Part shown: piece after piece, positions 9,270 to 17,607 of the stretch
How positions within the stretch are numbered: position 1 is the stretch's first letter
Layout: each line of letters opens with the position of its first letter
Notes under the pieces: model-generated
The model's input: only the letters and a program-made list of their open reading frames with translations
Told to the model about the DNA's origin: nothing
The model's database searches: none
NCBI GenBank assembly: GCA_947503265.1
Contig: CANNDC010000004.1
Coordinates: 1 to 64,000, forward strand
From: an uncultured Alteromonadaceae bacterium
GTDB taxonomy: Bacteria; Pseudomonadota; Gammaproteobacteria; Enterobacterales; Alteromonadaceae
Direction of reading: 5' to 3'
Length of the DNA stretch: 64,000 bases
Made by a program: the position numbers and the translations under genes

Positions 9270-9437
9270 TTTAAACCCAGCCGTTTAAACCCATTTGTTT
9301 TAACTCATCCAATTAAACCCAGCCGTTTAAACCCATTTGTTTTAACTCATCCAATTAAACCCATCCGTTTAAACCTATTCGTTTTAACTCATCCATTTAA
9401 ACCCAACCGTTTAAATCCGTCTGTCTAAACCTTTCTC
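9270..9437. repeat. Tandem array of twelve 14-bp units (42-bp higher-order repeat)
   Basis: Twelve consecutive units in exact 14-bp register, consensus roughly TTTAAACCCATCCG, start at 9270, 9284, 9298 and so on to 9424. Three unit types (TTTAAACCCAGCCG, TTTAAACCCATTTG, TTTTAACTCATCCA) recur as a 42-bp higher-order repeat, near-perfect for the first two copies and decaying to the right. Many unit junctions create the palindrome GTTTAAAC. No ORF of useful length covers it. It lies between the MFS stop (9152) and the GH15 start (9751). Its function is unknown: it could be a protein-binding array or a slippage-prone spacer. Confidence 0.9.
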
Positions 9438-9640
9438 TATGAAAAATATTGGTCTTATTATTTGCACCAAGTTGGAGCAATTTGGGCTTGTTATCGACTA
9501 GTTCCATGCTGATGAGTCTAAGAATAGCTAATTTATTGCGCTGAAATTACCTTAAGTCCTTATTAACATTAAGTTTACTACTTCGCGAATACAACACTGA
9601 TACAATAGGTAATCATTGGTTCATATATTGCTAAGCTATA

Positions 9641-9688
9641 TGTATTACTAATAGCTATGCTACATGTATTGCTAATAGCCATGCTATA
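9641..9688. repeat. Two tandem 24-bp units upstream of the GH15 gene
   Basis: Positions 9641-9664 and 9665-9688 are near-identical (TGTATTRCTAATAGCYATGC core, then TACA or TATA). A shorter related piece lies just before (9624-9640). They lie 63-110 bp upstream of the 9751 start and may overlap its promoter. Confidence 0.7.
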
Positions 9689-9750
9689 TGAATGCACCTT
9701 TTTAATGGCTTAAGGTTGATTGAATCTTTGGTCGCAATGTTGGAGTTACC

Positions 9751-12700
9751 ATGGAAGATCTAGGTTTGAGAAACAATCTGGAAGCGTATTACGACCAAAT
9801 TAAGTCAGTAATCTTAGATAAGCAACATCCTATTTCAGGCCTATTACCGGCTAGCACGGCCGTTACTGTGCATGGCAACTATCAAGACGCATGGGTACGT
9901 GACAACGTATACAGCATACTCGCCGTTTGGGGTTTAGCCCTAGCATATCGAAATCTTGATGATGATGCTGGCAGAGGTTTTGAACTGCAACAACGAACAG
10001 TGAAATTGATGCGGGCGTTGTTGCGTTCGATGATGTCACAGTCCAATAAAGTAGAGCAGTTTAAAAACACAAGGCAACCTTTGGATTCGCTGCATGCAAA
10101 ATATGATACTGCCACCGGCGAAACAGTTGTTGGTGACAGTGACTGGGGTCACTTGCAAATTGATGCGACTTCTGTGTTTTTGTTGATGATGACGCAAATG
10201 ATCGCATCTGGTCTTGAAATCATTTGGACCAAGGAAGAAGTCAGTTTTATTCAGAACCTAGTGTATTACATTGAACGAGCCTATCGCACACCTGACTACG
10301 GTATTTGGGAACGAGGGGCAAAATCAAACAGCGGTAGTGTCGAATTAAACGCCAGTTCGCTGGGTATGGCTAAAGCGGCACTAGAAGCTTTGTCAGGCTT
10401 TAATTTATTTGGTGCTAAAGGCTCTCAATCCAGCGTGATTCATGTGGTGCCTGACAACATTGCGCAATCAAATATTACTCTGAGTAATATGCTTCCTCGG
10501 GAATCCAATACTAAAGAAATCGATGCCGCATTATTGAGCGTAATAGGTTTTCCCGCGTTTGCAGTGCAAGACAGGACATTTGCTGACAGTGTTCGTAATG
10601 ACATCATCAGTAAACTTGAAGGAAATTACGGACTAAAACGATTTTTACGTGATGGACATCAAACCGAAGCTGAAGAAGAGGGCAGGCTCCATTATCAAGA
10701 GCAAGAGTTAAAACAATTCGAGCACATTGAATCTGAGTGGCCTTTGTTTTATGCATATTTATATTTAGACGCCATTTTTCGAGATGATAGAAAGCAAATC
10801 GATCACTATCGTTCAAGAATAGATAAGGTTCTAGTTGAGCAAGAAGGGTACAAGCTGCTGCCCGAGCTTTATTTTGTGGGTAAAGAACACATTGAGGCAG
10901 AAAGACAGAATCCGGGATCACAACCAAGAATTCCGAACGAAAATGTGCCATTGGTCTGGGCTCAAAGTTTATTTTTGCTCGGAAGCATGCTTGAAGATCA
11001 ATTAATTAGACCCGGAGACTTGGATCCATTAGGCCGCAGGCATCCACAAAAACCCAGACGCCCTGTGGTGCAATTAGTATTCCTATCTGAGGATGAAAAA
11101 CTCAAACAAGAACTTGAATCCTATGGCGTAGAATCTGAAACCCCTGAAGATATTTCACCCATATCAGTCTATCGATCGGAAGATATTGCGAAAGTGCATG
11201 CTCAGGTTGGTCGGTGTGAGTCCCTAGGCTTAGGAGGGCGAATTCCCAGAAGATTGAAAAGTTTAACCACCAGTAGAGTCTATAAGATGGGTAAGAAGAG
11301 AGCGGTGTGTCTTAGCCCTTCATTTATCCAACAAGAGTTTTTCTTAACCTATGATATTGATTTCTTGGTTCGCCGTTTTCAATCTGAGTTGAGTTACCTA
11401 CATCGAAATTGGACCGAATTGGGAAGACCGACAGTGACCGTGCTGTTAACACGAAACTTGTTGGATGGCGAAAGGGCATCTTTTTTTGAATTGATGAAGA
11501 AAATAGATTCCGGCAATGTCGATGGTGTCCCTGTGGTTAAAGGTTCGATGGCCAGACTCATTCATACAGCAGCTCAAGAACACGTACAAGATTTGTACGG
11601 TTTGGAATTACCAAAAAACTCCCTTGAAAGTTTGTTTGACCATGCACCCTTGTTAGCCATCTCTGCGAAACATTCTGTCTTGTCTTCACAAGATGAGCTA
11701 CAAATCGCATTGCAAAGCGATACGGGTAAGCTTACGAATCAGTTAGCGGATGCCAGTAATCTATACGAACAAATCGCATTGTTGACCTCTATGGTTAAGC
11801 TCTTGTCCCTAGATGCTGTTGTCGAATTACAAGGCACATCCTATACACTTAGCGAGTTGATAGAAGAAGTTTATAATCAAGCTGGTAGGCTGAGATTATG
11901 GTCAGTATTGCGTCAGGCAACTGGACTACTTGGGAAAGTTGAGGCGGACATCAGCCTCGCCGTTGGCGATTTACTTGTAGCGCAAAAATCCATACAAGTT
12001 GGGCGTTCGTACCACGATCAATCCTTGATTTCTCGTCCCTTGAATGACAGCGAATTAATTGAGCGAATTAAAGTTTACTGTCGCGAAGATGTTCGTGATC
12101 AAGTGTTAACCCAAGAAGTCCTGCTTTATTTAGGCTTGTTGATTAAAGCGCGTCCTGAACTATTTCGTCACTTACTGACCATTCGAGTCAGCCATCTCAT
12201 TCTGTTATTGACCAGCAAATTAGCCAGAGATCAGGCTACCACACCCGATAGAGCTTACGAAGAGCTGATGCAAATGCCTCCCTCAGAAGTTCAAGCTCGA
12301 TTGTCGGCGGTGTTAGAAGATTATCAATCTCTGAATGATTTACCGCAGAAAATGGAAGCGCTGCAAGCTCACGGGCAGTCTTCCGATTTGAAATGGCGAG
12401 AAAATCTTGGCTTAAAAAACATTGAAACGCCAAAATCTGGTTGGTTGGCGTGGCGCCAGCATCAAGGAATTATTGACCGAAGGGCAGAAGACTTTCTTTC
12501 TAATATCTGGCTCATATTGCAGCACACGCCGGGTATTGTTATCGGCAATAAACTGGATAAGCGAAACCGAATTGCCAGCGACCTGGTTTTGAGTGATATG
12601 ACACCGGGTGAAACAGCGTTTGCACTTCTAGTCGAACATATGTTGAATAAGATTCAAGCAGCAGAATATAGACAACTTACCATAGAAACCCTCAAAGCAC

Positions 12701-13014
12701 TGGCTAGCTTCTTCCAACAAAACCCCAGTATTAAGATGGAAAATGATTTGATCGTCGATGTGATTATTGGTCACGGGGTTAACCTTGCCTATTTAAGCTT
12801 GTTTCCGCTGCGTAAAGATAACTATGACGAATATAAAAGTCTCGCTTGGGATAGTTTTTATGCACAATCACCTAAGCAAACGTCAGCTTACATTATTTCA
12901 GCCCTTAGCAAGTTGTTGACCGTGCATTTAGATGTTCCTGAAGACAAGGCAAATAGCCAGAAATCAAAACCATCAAACAACACTAAGTCTAAACAAGCAG
13001 AATCGCAAAGCTAG
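9751..13014 (+). CDS. Glycoside hydrolase family 15 / phosphorylase kinase alpha-beta-like protein
   Basis: A 1087-aa cytoplasmic protein. Residues about 1-420 form a GH15-type (alpha/alpha)6 barrel resembling the N-terminal part of eukaryotic phosphorylase kinase regulatory subunits. Supporting segments are HGNYQDAWVRDNVYSILAVW, GDSDWGHLQIDATSVFLL, YRTPDYGIWERGAK and ESEWPLFYAYLYLD. The remaining 650 residues are helical and match the long C-terminal half of the PhK-like family; its length is close to PhK beta. Whether it hydrolyses glucan or only binds it is unknown. No signal peptide is present. It is upstream of two GH17 genes on the same strand, which suggests intracellular glucan metabolism or control. 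Confidence 0.85.
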   Translation: MEDLGLRNNLEAYYDQIKSVILDKQHPISGLLPASTAVTVHGNYQDAWVRDNVYSILAVWGLALAYRNLDDDAGRGFELQQRTVKLMRALLRSMMSQSNKVEQFKNTRQPLDSLHAKYDTATGETVVGDSDWGHLQIDATSVFLLMMTQMIASGLEIIWTKEEVSFIQNLVYYIERAYRTPDYGIWERGAKSNSGSVELNASSLGMAKAALEALSGFNLFGAKGSQSSVIHVVPDNIAQSNITLSNMLPRESNTKEIDAALLSVIGFPAFAVQDRTFADSVRNDIISKLEGNYGLKRFLRDGHQTEAEEEGRLHYQEQELKQFEHIESEWPLFYAYLYLDAIFRDDRKQIDHYRSRIDKVLVEQEGYKLLPELYFVGKEHIEAERQNPGSQPRIPNENVPLVWAQSLFLLGSMLEDQLIRPGDLDPLGRRHPQKPRRPVVQLVFLSEDEKLKQELESYGVESETPEDISPISVYRSEDIAKVHAQVGRCESLGLGGRIPRRLKSLTTSRVYKMGKKRAVCLSPSFIQQEFFLTYDIDFLVRRFQSELSYLHRNWTELGRPTVTVLLTRNLLDGERASFFELMKKIDSGNVDGVPVVKGSMARLIHTAAQEHVQDLYGLELPKNSLESLFDHAPLLAISAKHSVLSSQDELQIALQSDTGKLTNQLADASNLYEQIALLTSMVKLLSLDAVVELQGTSYTLSELIEEVYNQAGRLRLWSVLRQATGLLGKVEADISLAVGDLLVAQKSIQVGRSYHDQSLISRPLNDSELIERIKVYCREDVRDQVLTQEVLLYLGLLIKARPELFRHLLTIRVSHLILLLTSKLARDQATTPDRAYEELMQMPPSEVQARLSAVLEDYQSLNDLPQKMEALQAHGQSSDLKWRENLGLKNIETPKSGWLAWRQHQGIIDRRAEDFLSNIWLILQHTPGIVIGNKLDKRNRIASDLVLSDMTPGETAFALLVEHMLNKIQAAEYRQLTIETLKALASFFQQNPSIKMENDLIVDVIIGHGVNLAYLSLFPLRKDNYDEYKSLAWDSFYAQSPKQTSAYIISALSKLLTVHLDVPEDKANSQKSKPSNNTKSKQAESQS

Positions 13015-13074
13015 TCAATACGCTAGTTGAAAGTAAAAACAGCATGTTAGTTCAGGTGGCGCGCTTTGGATTTT

Positions 13075-14451
13075 TTACAATAATTTGCGCGTCATCTTCA
13101 ATTTAAAGTCAGTGTAGGGAGGGTAACGTATACTAGGATCAATAAAAGTGGCTCGTTTCATGACACTTTTGTAGTGAGTGAAAGTATCAAAACCTGCTTT
13201 GCCGTGGTAGCTGCCGATGCCACTATTACCGACGCCACCAAAAGGAAGATTGGGGTTTGCCATAAACATGATTCCGTCATTGATACACATATTTCCCGCA
13301 GTTGTAGAGGCAACGACTTCTTTTTCAAAATCACTGTCTTTTGTATAAAGATACAAGGCCAATGGATGTGCTCGTGAGTTGACCAAAGGAATAGCATCAC
13401 TAATCTTTTCGACTGTGATTACCGGTAAAATAGGACCGAATATTTCGTTTTGCATTAAGTCGCTTGCCGGATCTGGATTTTTGACGATAGTAGGCGCTAT
13501 AAATCGTTCATTCTCGTCATATTCTCCACCAAAGGCGATATTTTGATTAGCTAAATAACTGGCTAATCGCGCTGAATGTCGTTTATTGACGATACGCCCG
13601 TAGTCTTTATTAGTTCGAATATTTGCGCCATAAAAATCATCTATTTTTCTGATAATGGCTTTGATCAATGTGTCTGCAAACGCCTCTTCAACAACGATAT
13701 AATCGGGGGCAACACAGGTTTGGCCTGCGTTCATCCACTTGCTCCATGCTATTCGTGCAGCCGCAGTATCCAGAGAGACTTTGCTATCCACAATACATGG
13801 GCTCTTACCACCCAATTCAAGTGTTACAGGAGTTAGATGCTCAGCGGCAGCACGCATGACAATTTTACCGACTGCTTCTCCACCCGTATAAAAGATATGA
13901 TCAAATTTGCACTTCAACAATTCAGTGGTCTCATCCACTGCTCCTTCTACAACGGAATAAGTCTTTTTATCTAAATATTGGGGTAATAAATCTGCTAACA
14001 GCTTAGAACATTCAACAGCAAGCTCAGACGGTTTTATAATCGCAACGTTCCCAGCACTCATTGCTGCAATCAAGGGGCTGATAGTGAGTAATATAGGGTA
14101 GTTCCAAGCACCAATTATAAGTACAGTCCCCAGAGGTTGGGGTACTCGATAGCTAGAAGCTGGCTGAGTAAACAAAGGCGAAGAAACGCGTTCAGCACTT
14201 GCCCATTTTTCCATGTGTTTTAGCGAATGATCTATTTCGCTTACACAAAACCCAAACTCCGTTGAAAAGGCTTCGTACTCACTCTTCCCTAAATCTTTTT
14301 CTAAGGCTAGGTAGAATTTCGATTCATTTTCGGTGAACATTCGTTTTAGTTGTTTTAGTTGATTTGCACGTTTCTCTAGCGGACGGGTTAATCCACTCTC
14401 GAAATTTTCTCGCATCGTTGAAACGAGAGTTGCAATTTCTACACTATCCAT
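13075..14451 (-). CDS. Coniferyl-type aldehyde dehydrogenase
   Basis: A 458-aa NAD(P)+-dependent aldehyde dehydrogenase. The catalytic glutamate is in TLELGGKSP (E212) and the nucleophile is in NAGQTCVAPDY (C246). The cofactor motif FYTGGEAVGK and the C-terminal NPNLPFGGVGNSGIGSYHG match the short coniferyl aldehyde dehydrogenase/ALDH3-like group. The frame can be extended to a TTG at 14514 (21 more residues), but that lacks a ribosome site and adds sequence not expected in the family. The ATG at 14451 is therefore preferred. It oxidises an aldehyde to an acid; the substrate is unknown. It lies between two plus-strand carbohydrate genes on the opposite strand and is probably transcribed alone. 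Confidence 0.88.
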   Translation of the reverse strand: MDSVEIATLVSTMRENFESGLTRPLEKRANQLKQLKRMFTENESKFYLALEKDLGKSEYEAFSTEFGFCVSEIDHSLKHMEKWASAERVSSPLFTQPASSYRVPQPLGTVLIIGAWNYPILLTISPLIAAMSAGNVAIIKPSELAVECSKLLADLLPQYLDKKTYSVVEGAVDETTELLKCKFDHIFYTGGEAVGKIVMRAAAEHLTPVTLELGGKSPCIVDSKVSLDTAAARIAWSKWMNAGQTCVAPDYIVVEEAFADTLIKAIIRKIDDFYGANIRTNKDYGRIVNKRHSARLASYLANQNIAFGGEYDENERFIAPTIVKNPDPASDLMQNEIFGPILPVITVEKISDAIPLVNSRAHPLALYLYTKDSDFEKEVVASTTAGNMCINDGIMFMANPNLPFGGVGNSGIGSYHGKAGFDTFTHYKSVMKRATFIDPSIRYPPYTDFKLKMTRKLL

Positions 14452-14797
14452 TCTCTTCCCATTGGCATACAAAGTGCCTTTGTCTGTGTTACAGAGCCAA
14501 AACTGGTCCTGCAATACTGGCTAGTCGTTGATGATATATTCCTATTCCACTCTATTTTTTAGCAAATAGACAATCATAACGGTAAATTTATATCTATAAC
14601 CTAGCAATGGTAACTAACTCAATATTTTCAATATTGCACGGTAAATACCGTTCAAATTTAATTCAGTGCAACGTCTTTAGTGATTTAACCTCAAAAATAC
14701 GCTGATGCGGTCTAGTGACTCGGTGAATTGGTTATTAATACACCATTGCAAATGGTAATTTAGCGGCTAATTTCATTAGGCTTGGTTGGAGAGGGAA
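14452..14797. other. Divergent intergenic region with two small palindromes
   Basis: This region lies between the aldehyde dehydrogenase and the first GH17 gene. It holds a hairpin CAATATT-TTC-AATATTG at 14620-14636 and a palindrome-like ACCATTGCAAATGGT at 14742-14756, about 40 bp before the GH17 start. Either could be an operator. No RNA gene or further ORF was seen. Confidence 0.4.
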
Positions 14798-15685
14798 ATG
14801 TCGAGTAACGGTTACAATTATATGTCTTTAACAGGCATGAATGTTTTACAGAAATCAGAGAAAGAACTGCGTGATTTGACTCGAACTATTTTGGATCAAA
14901 AAATACATGGAATCTCATTCAGTCCCTATATTGAAGGACAAGGTCCAGGTACAGAAATCAGGGCTGATCAAATCGAAGCTAGATTAGATATCATTGCTGA
15001 TAATGTGAAATGGATTCGCTCATTTTCTTGTACTGATGGCAACCAACTGATCCCCAAGATTGCCAAATCCCGCGGACTAAAAACCTTAGTGGGTGCTTGG
15101 TTGGATGATGATTTAGAAAACAACGAAGAAGAAATTAATAATTTGATTGAAGTGGCAAAAGCCGGCGATGTGGATATTGCAGCCGTTGGAAATGAAGTTT
15201 TGTTGCGAAACGATTTAACTGAACAGCAACTTGTTGACTATATCAACAGAGTAAAAGCGGCTTTGCCGGGCATTGAAGTTGGTTATGTTGATGCCTATTA
15301 CGAATTTGAAGTACACCCAAGAATCGCAGATGCTTGTGATGTGATTCTCGCAAATTGCTACCCGTTTTGGGAAGGATGTGCGCTTGAATATTCAATCTTG
15401 TACATGAAGGACATGTATCGCCGAGCAATTCGATCTGGTAACGGCAAGAAAGTCATTATTACCGAAACTGGCTGGCCAAACCAAGGACCCGCAGAGTGGG
15501 GCGCTGTGCCATCATTAGAGAATGCAATGAAATATTTCATTGGTTCTTATCAATGGGCAGAAGAAGACGATATAGAGATTTTCTACTTTTCTTCGTTCGA
15601 TGAAGCGTGGAAAGTGGATAAAGAAGGCGGAGTAGGACCTCACTGGGGACTTTGGGACCATAACGGCGTGTTGAAATACGTTTAG
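14798..15685 (+). CDS. Glycoside hydrolase family 17 protein, cytoplasmic
   Basis: A 295-aa TIM-barrel GH17 (beta-1,3-glucanase clan). The proton donor lies in AVGNEVLLRN (E133) and the nucleophile in ITETGWPNQG (E223), the two family signatures. The ATG at 14798 is chosen because GGAGAGG lies just upstream; a TTG 12 bp earlier is in frame. No signal peptide is present, which is unusual for a glucan-degrading enzyme and suggests action on intracellular oligosaccharides or a transglycosylase/synthase role. It is 60 bp upstream of a second, divergent GH17 gene and probably cotranscribed with it. Possible partners are the GH15/PhK-like protein and laminari-oligosaccharide metabolism. Confidence 0.88.
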   Translation: MSSNGYNYMSLTGMNVLQKSEKELRDLTRTILDQKIHGISFSPYIEGQGPGTEIRADQIEARLDIIADNVKWIRSFSCTDGNQLIPKIAKSRGLKTLVGAWLDDDLENNEEEINNLIEVAKAGDVDIAAVGNEVLLRNDLTEQQLVDYINRVKAALPGIEVGYVDAYYEFEVHPRIADACDVILANCYPFWEGCALEYSILYMKDMYRRAIRSGNGKKVIITETGWPNQGPAEWGAVPSLENAMKYFIGSYQWAEEDDIEIFYFSSFDEAWKVDKEGGVGPHWGLWDHNGVLKYV

Positions 15686-15745
15686 CTAGCTCGATTCGCC
15701 TCTTATAAATCAAGGTGTTGATTTGACGTTAAAGCAGGAAACCTT

Positions 15746-16672
15746 ATGAAGTTAGATTATGGTCGGGCTATTTGTTACTCAGGTTATCGAGAAGGGCAAA
15801 ACCCAGGTGAGGGAATTTATCCGAGTATTGATGAAGTAAAGCAAGATTTGCAAATCTTGTCGGGCAATTGGCAATATTTGCGCATGTACGATTGTGGCCC
15901 CCATGCGCAAATTGTTCTAAATGTCATTGAACAAGAGCAGTTAGATTTCAAGATCATGTTGGGTGCAGATATTGCTGCTGAACAGAGCAATCCCAACTGT
16001 CCTTGGGATGCAAATTACAGTGAGCAACAGTTAGCCCAAAATAAGCAGGCCAATGACACACAAATAGACAAGTTAATTGAATTGGCAAATCGTTACCCAT
16101 CTTATATATGCAGTGTGTCCATAGGGAATGAAGCAAGTGTTGACTGGACAGATCATTTGGTTTCAGTTGAACGACTTGTGTATTTTGCGAAAAAAGTTAA
16201 ATCATTCGTCACTCAGCCAGTGACATTTTGCGAAAATTATATTCCTTGGCAGCAAAAACTAGCGCCTTTAGTGGAAGTGCTGGATTTCATTTCTATTCAC
16301 ACGTATCCAGCTTGGGAATATCAGACGTCCGAAACAGCTTTAGATTACACAAAACAAAATTATCACAGCGTCGCGGCAATTTATCCCGATAAACAAGTTG
16401 TCATTACTGAGGCCGGCTGGACCACCGCCTCAAACGGTCAAGGAATTGAAACTTGGAACGCTTCTCCAGAACTACAAGCTATTTACTACCATCAACTGCT
16501 TGAATGGGCGGACGAAGAAAAAATTGTTACTTTCTTTTTTGAAGCTTTTGATGAGCCATGGAAAGGCTCAGATCATGAATTGGAGCCAGAAAAGCACTGG
16601 GGTTTATTTTATGTTGATCGCAGCCCAAAGCTTGTCATGCGGCATATGGAGTCTATTCCTCAACCTCAATGA
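15746..16672 (+). CDS. Second glycoside hydrolase family 17 protein
   Basis: A 308-aa GH17 paralog. The putative acid is in SIGNEASVDW (E129) and the nucleophile in VVITEAGWTT (E222). The start GRAICYSGYREGQNPGEGIYPS matches bacterial GH17 proteins, and HTYPAWEY and FEAFDEPWKG line the active-site cleft. No signal peptide is visible. AAGCAGGAAACC precedes the ATG. It follows the first GH17 gene in the same orientation. The last codons (16626-16660) are duplicated as a remnant at 17108-17142, evidence of a local segmental duplication. Confidence 0.88.
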   Translation: MKLDYGRAICYSGYREGQNPGEGIYPSIDEVKQDLQILSGNWQYLRMYDCGPHAQIVLNVIEQEQLDFKIMLGADIAAEQSNPNCPWDANYSEQQLAQNKQANDTQIDKLIELANRYPSYICSVSIGNEASVDWTDHLVSVERLVYFAKKVKSFVTQPVTFCENYIPWQQKLAPLVEVLDFISIHTYPAWEYQTSETALDYTKQNYHSVAAIYPDKQVVITEAGWTTASNGQGIETWNASPELQAIYYHQLLEWADEEKIVTFFFEAFDEPWKGSDHELEPEKHWGLFYVDRSPKLVMRHMESIPQPQ

Positions 16673-16698
16673 CTCAGATTCTTGGAACCATTTGTTTT

Positions 16699-16971
16699 TT
16701 ACTTTTTCAAAAAGGATAGCATAGCTTTTAGGACCATCAGTCCCGCTGCTATTAGCAGAAATAGATCCCACAAAAAAGGGTCGAATAAAGACTTATTGAG
16801 AGGTGTAAATTGGATGATTAGTACAACTGCCACATAACCATAAAACAGGTAAACCAAAATCTTAAAATAGAATGGATAGTGACTAAATTTGTACTCTTTT
16901 TTTGCAATGAACATATAGATCATTGAAACAGCTATAACTAACAAGCTAAAGAACTTAATTTTTTCCATCAT
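16699..16971 (-). CDS. Small membrane protein, paralog of the 17135-17455 product; possible immunity protein
   Basis: A 90-aa protein with three hydrophobic segments (about 5-18, 34-52 and 62-82) and basic loops. It resembles the 106-aa protein upstream in size, membrane layout and the motif F/L-S/T-PLN/E before the last segment (QFTPLNKSLFDP against RLSPLENNFYHP). No database family is recognised. Both lie on the minus strand downstream of a double-glycine-leader precursor, the usual place for a bacteriocin immunity gene. Small multi-span membrane proteins are typical of such immunity. The immunity role is inference. It is convergent with the second GH17 gene. Confidence 0.65.
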   Translation of the reverse strand: MMEKIKFFSLLVIAVSMIYMFIAKKEYKFSHYPFYFKILVYLFYGYVAVVLIIQFTPLNKSLFDPFLWDLFLLIAAGLMVLKAMLSFLKK

Positions 16972-17107
16972 TCCTTCCGTTTCTTGGTTTTAACTCGAAA
17001 CTAATACTCGTCCGCTAGTTCAGTTTGAGTATTCAGCCTGTTCTTGCAAACAAAAAAGTACCGACCAACAAATTTAACTCGTTTATGACTTAGGTTTATC
17101 ACAATCA

Positions 17108-17142
17108 CAAAGCTTGTGATGCGGCATACGGAATCTATTCCT
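17108..17142 (+). pseudogene. Duplicated remnant of the second GH17 gene 3' end
   Basis: These 35 bp match 16626-16660 inside the second GH17 gene at 32 of 35 positions. It is not part of a plus-strand ORF. Its position, just downstream of the second small membrane gene as the original is downstream of the first, shows that GH17 tail plus membrane gene was duplicated as a unit. The stop codon of the 106-aa protein (17135-17137, minus strand) lies inside it. Confidence 0.8.
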
Positions 17143-17455
17143 TAGAATTGTTATTCAAGAAATTAGCGTTGTCTTTTTCAATAATTCTATTGGCAGAGTA
17201 AATGGTCAAAGCTTGCACGAAATAAAATGGGGCACATAGAGGCAAAATTAGTTGAATCATAATTGGATGATAGAAATTGTTTTCTAAAGGCGAAAGTCTA
17301 ATCACTAGAATTATAAGTGCATAAATAGAGACCGCGCTCAAATAAACCCTCATCCAAACTGGGTATGGAATAGTTTTTATTCTTTTATCTTTTTTAATTA
17401 AATACCATGTGGAAACCAAAATTACGATCGCACTTATCCACTGAATTATTTCCAT
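17135..17455 (-). CDS. Small membrane protein, possible immunity protein
   Basis: A 106-aa protein with about three hydrophobic segments (5-18, 36-56, 68-88), basic between the first two. It ends in a polar tail (EKDNANFLNNNSKE) whose last codons and stop run into the duplicated GH17 fragment. It is related to the 90-aa product at 16699-16971. It lies 152 bp downstream of the double-glycine precursor gene on the same strand, so it could be cotranscribed and protect the producer. It is not recognised as a known family, and the function is inferred only from position and topology. Confidence 0.65.
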   Translation of the reverse strand: MEIIQWISAIVILVSTWYLIKKDKRIKTIPYPVWMRVYLSAVSIYALIILVIRLSPLENNFYHPIMIQLILPLCAPFYFVQALTIYSANRIIEKDNANFLNNNSKE

Positions 17456-17564
17456 TTTTTATTTCACAATGACAATTCGTGAATACATTTTAAACTGTTT
17501 TTAGAAGATAGGGAGTCCAGTTTTTCATCAAGTTTATCGATATAAAATCTACAATAGTTGCTGT

Positions 17565-17590
17565 AAGCAACCTCAAAAGTCGGGTTGCTT
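17565..17590 (-). terminator. Hairpin after the precursor gene
   Basis: AAGCAACC (17565-17572) pairs with GGTTGCTT (17583-17590) around a 10-nt loop, 17 bp after the precursor stop. No T run follows on the minus strand, so it may be a weak terminator or a stabilising stem that lowers expression of the downstream membrane genes. A second short pairing (GTTGCT/AGCAAC, 17558-17570) would compete with it. Confidence 0.45.
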
Positions 17591-17607
17591 TATTAAAAGT
17601 AATCTTT

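Noticed and set aside
9270..9437. Possible CRISPR array.
   Set aside because: The 14-bp units are contiguous with no spacers between them and no cas genes lie nearby.
13075..14514. Longer aldehyde dehydrogenase starting at TTG 14514.
   Set aside because: No ribosome site, and the extra residues do not fit the family; the ATG at 14451 is preferred.
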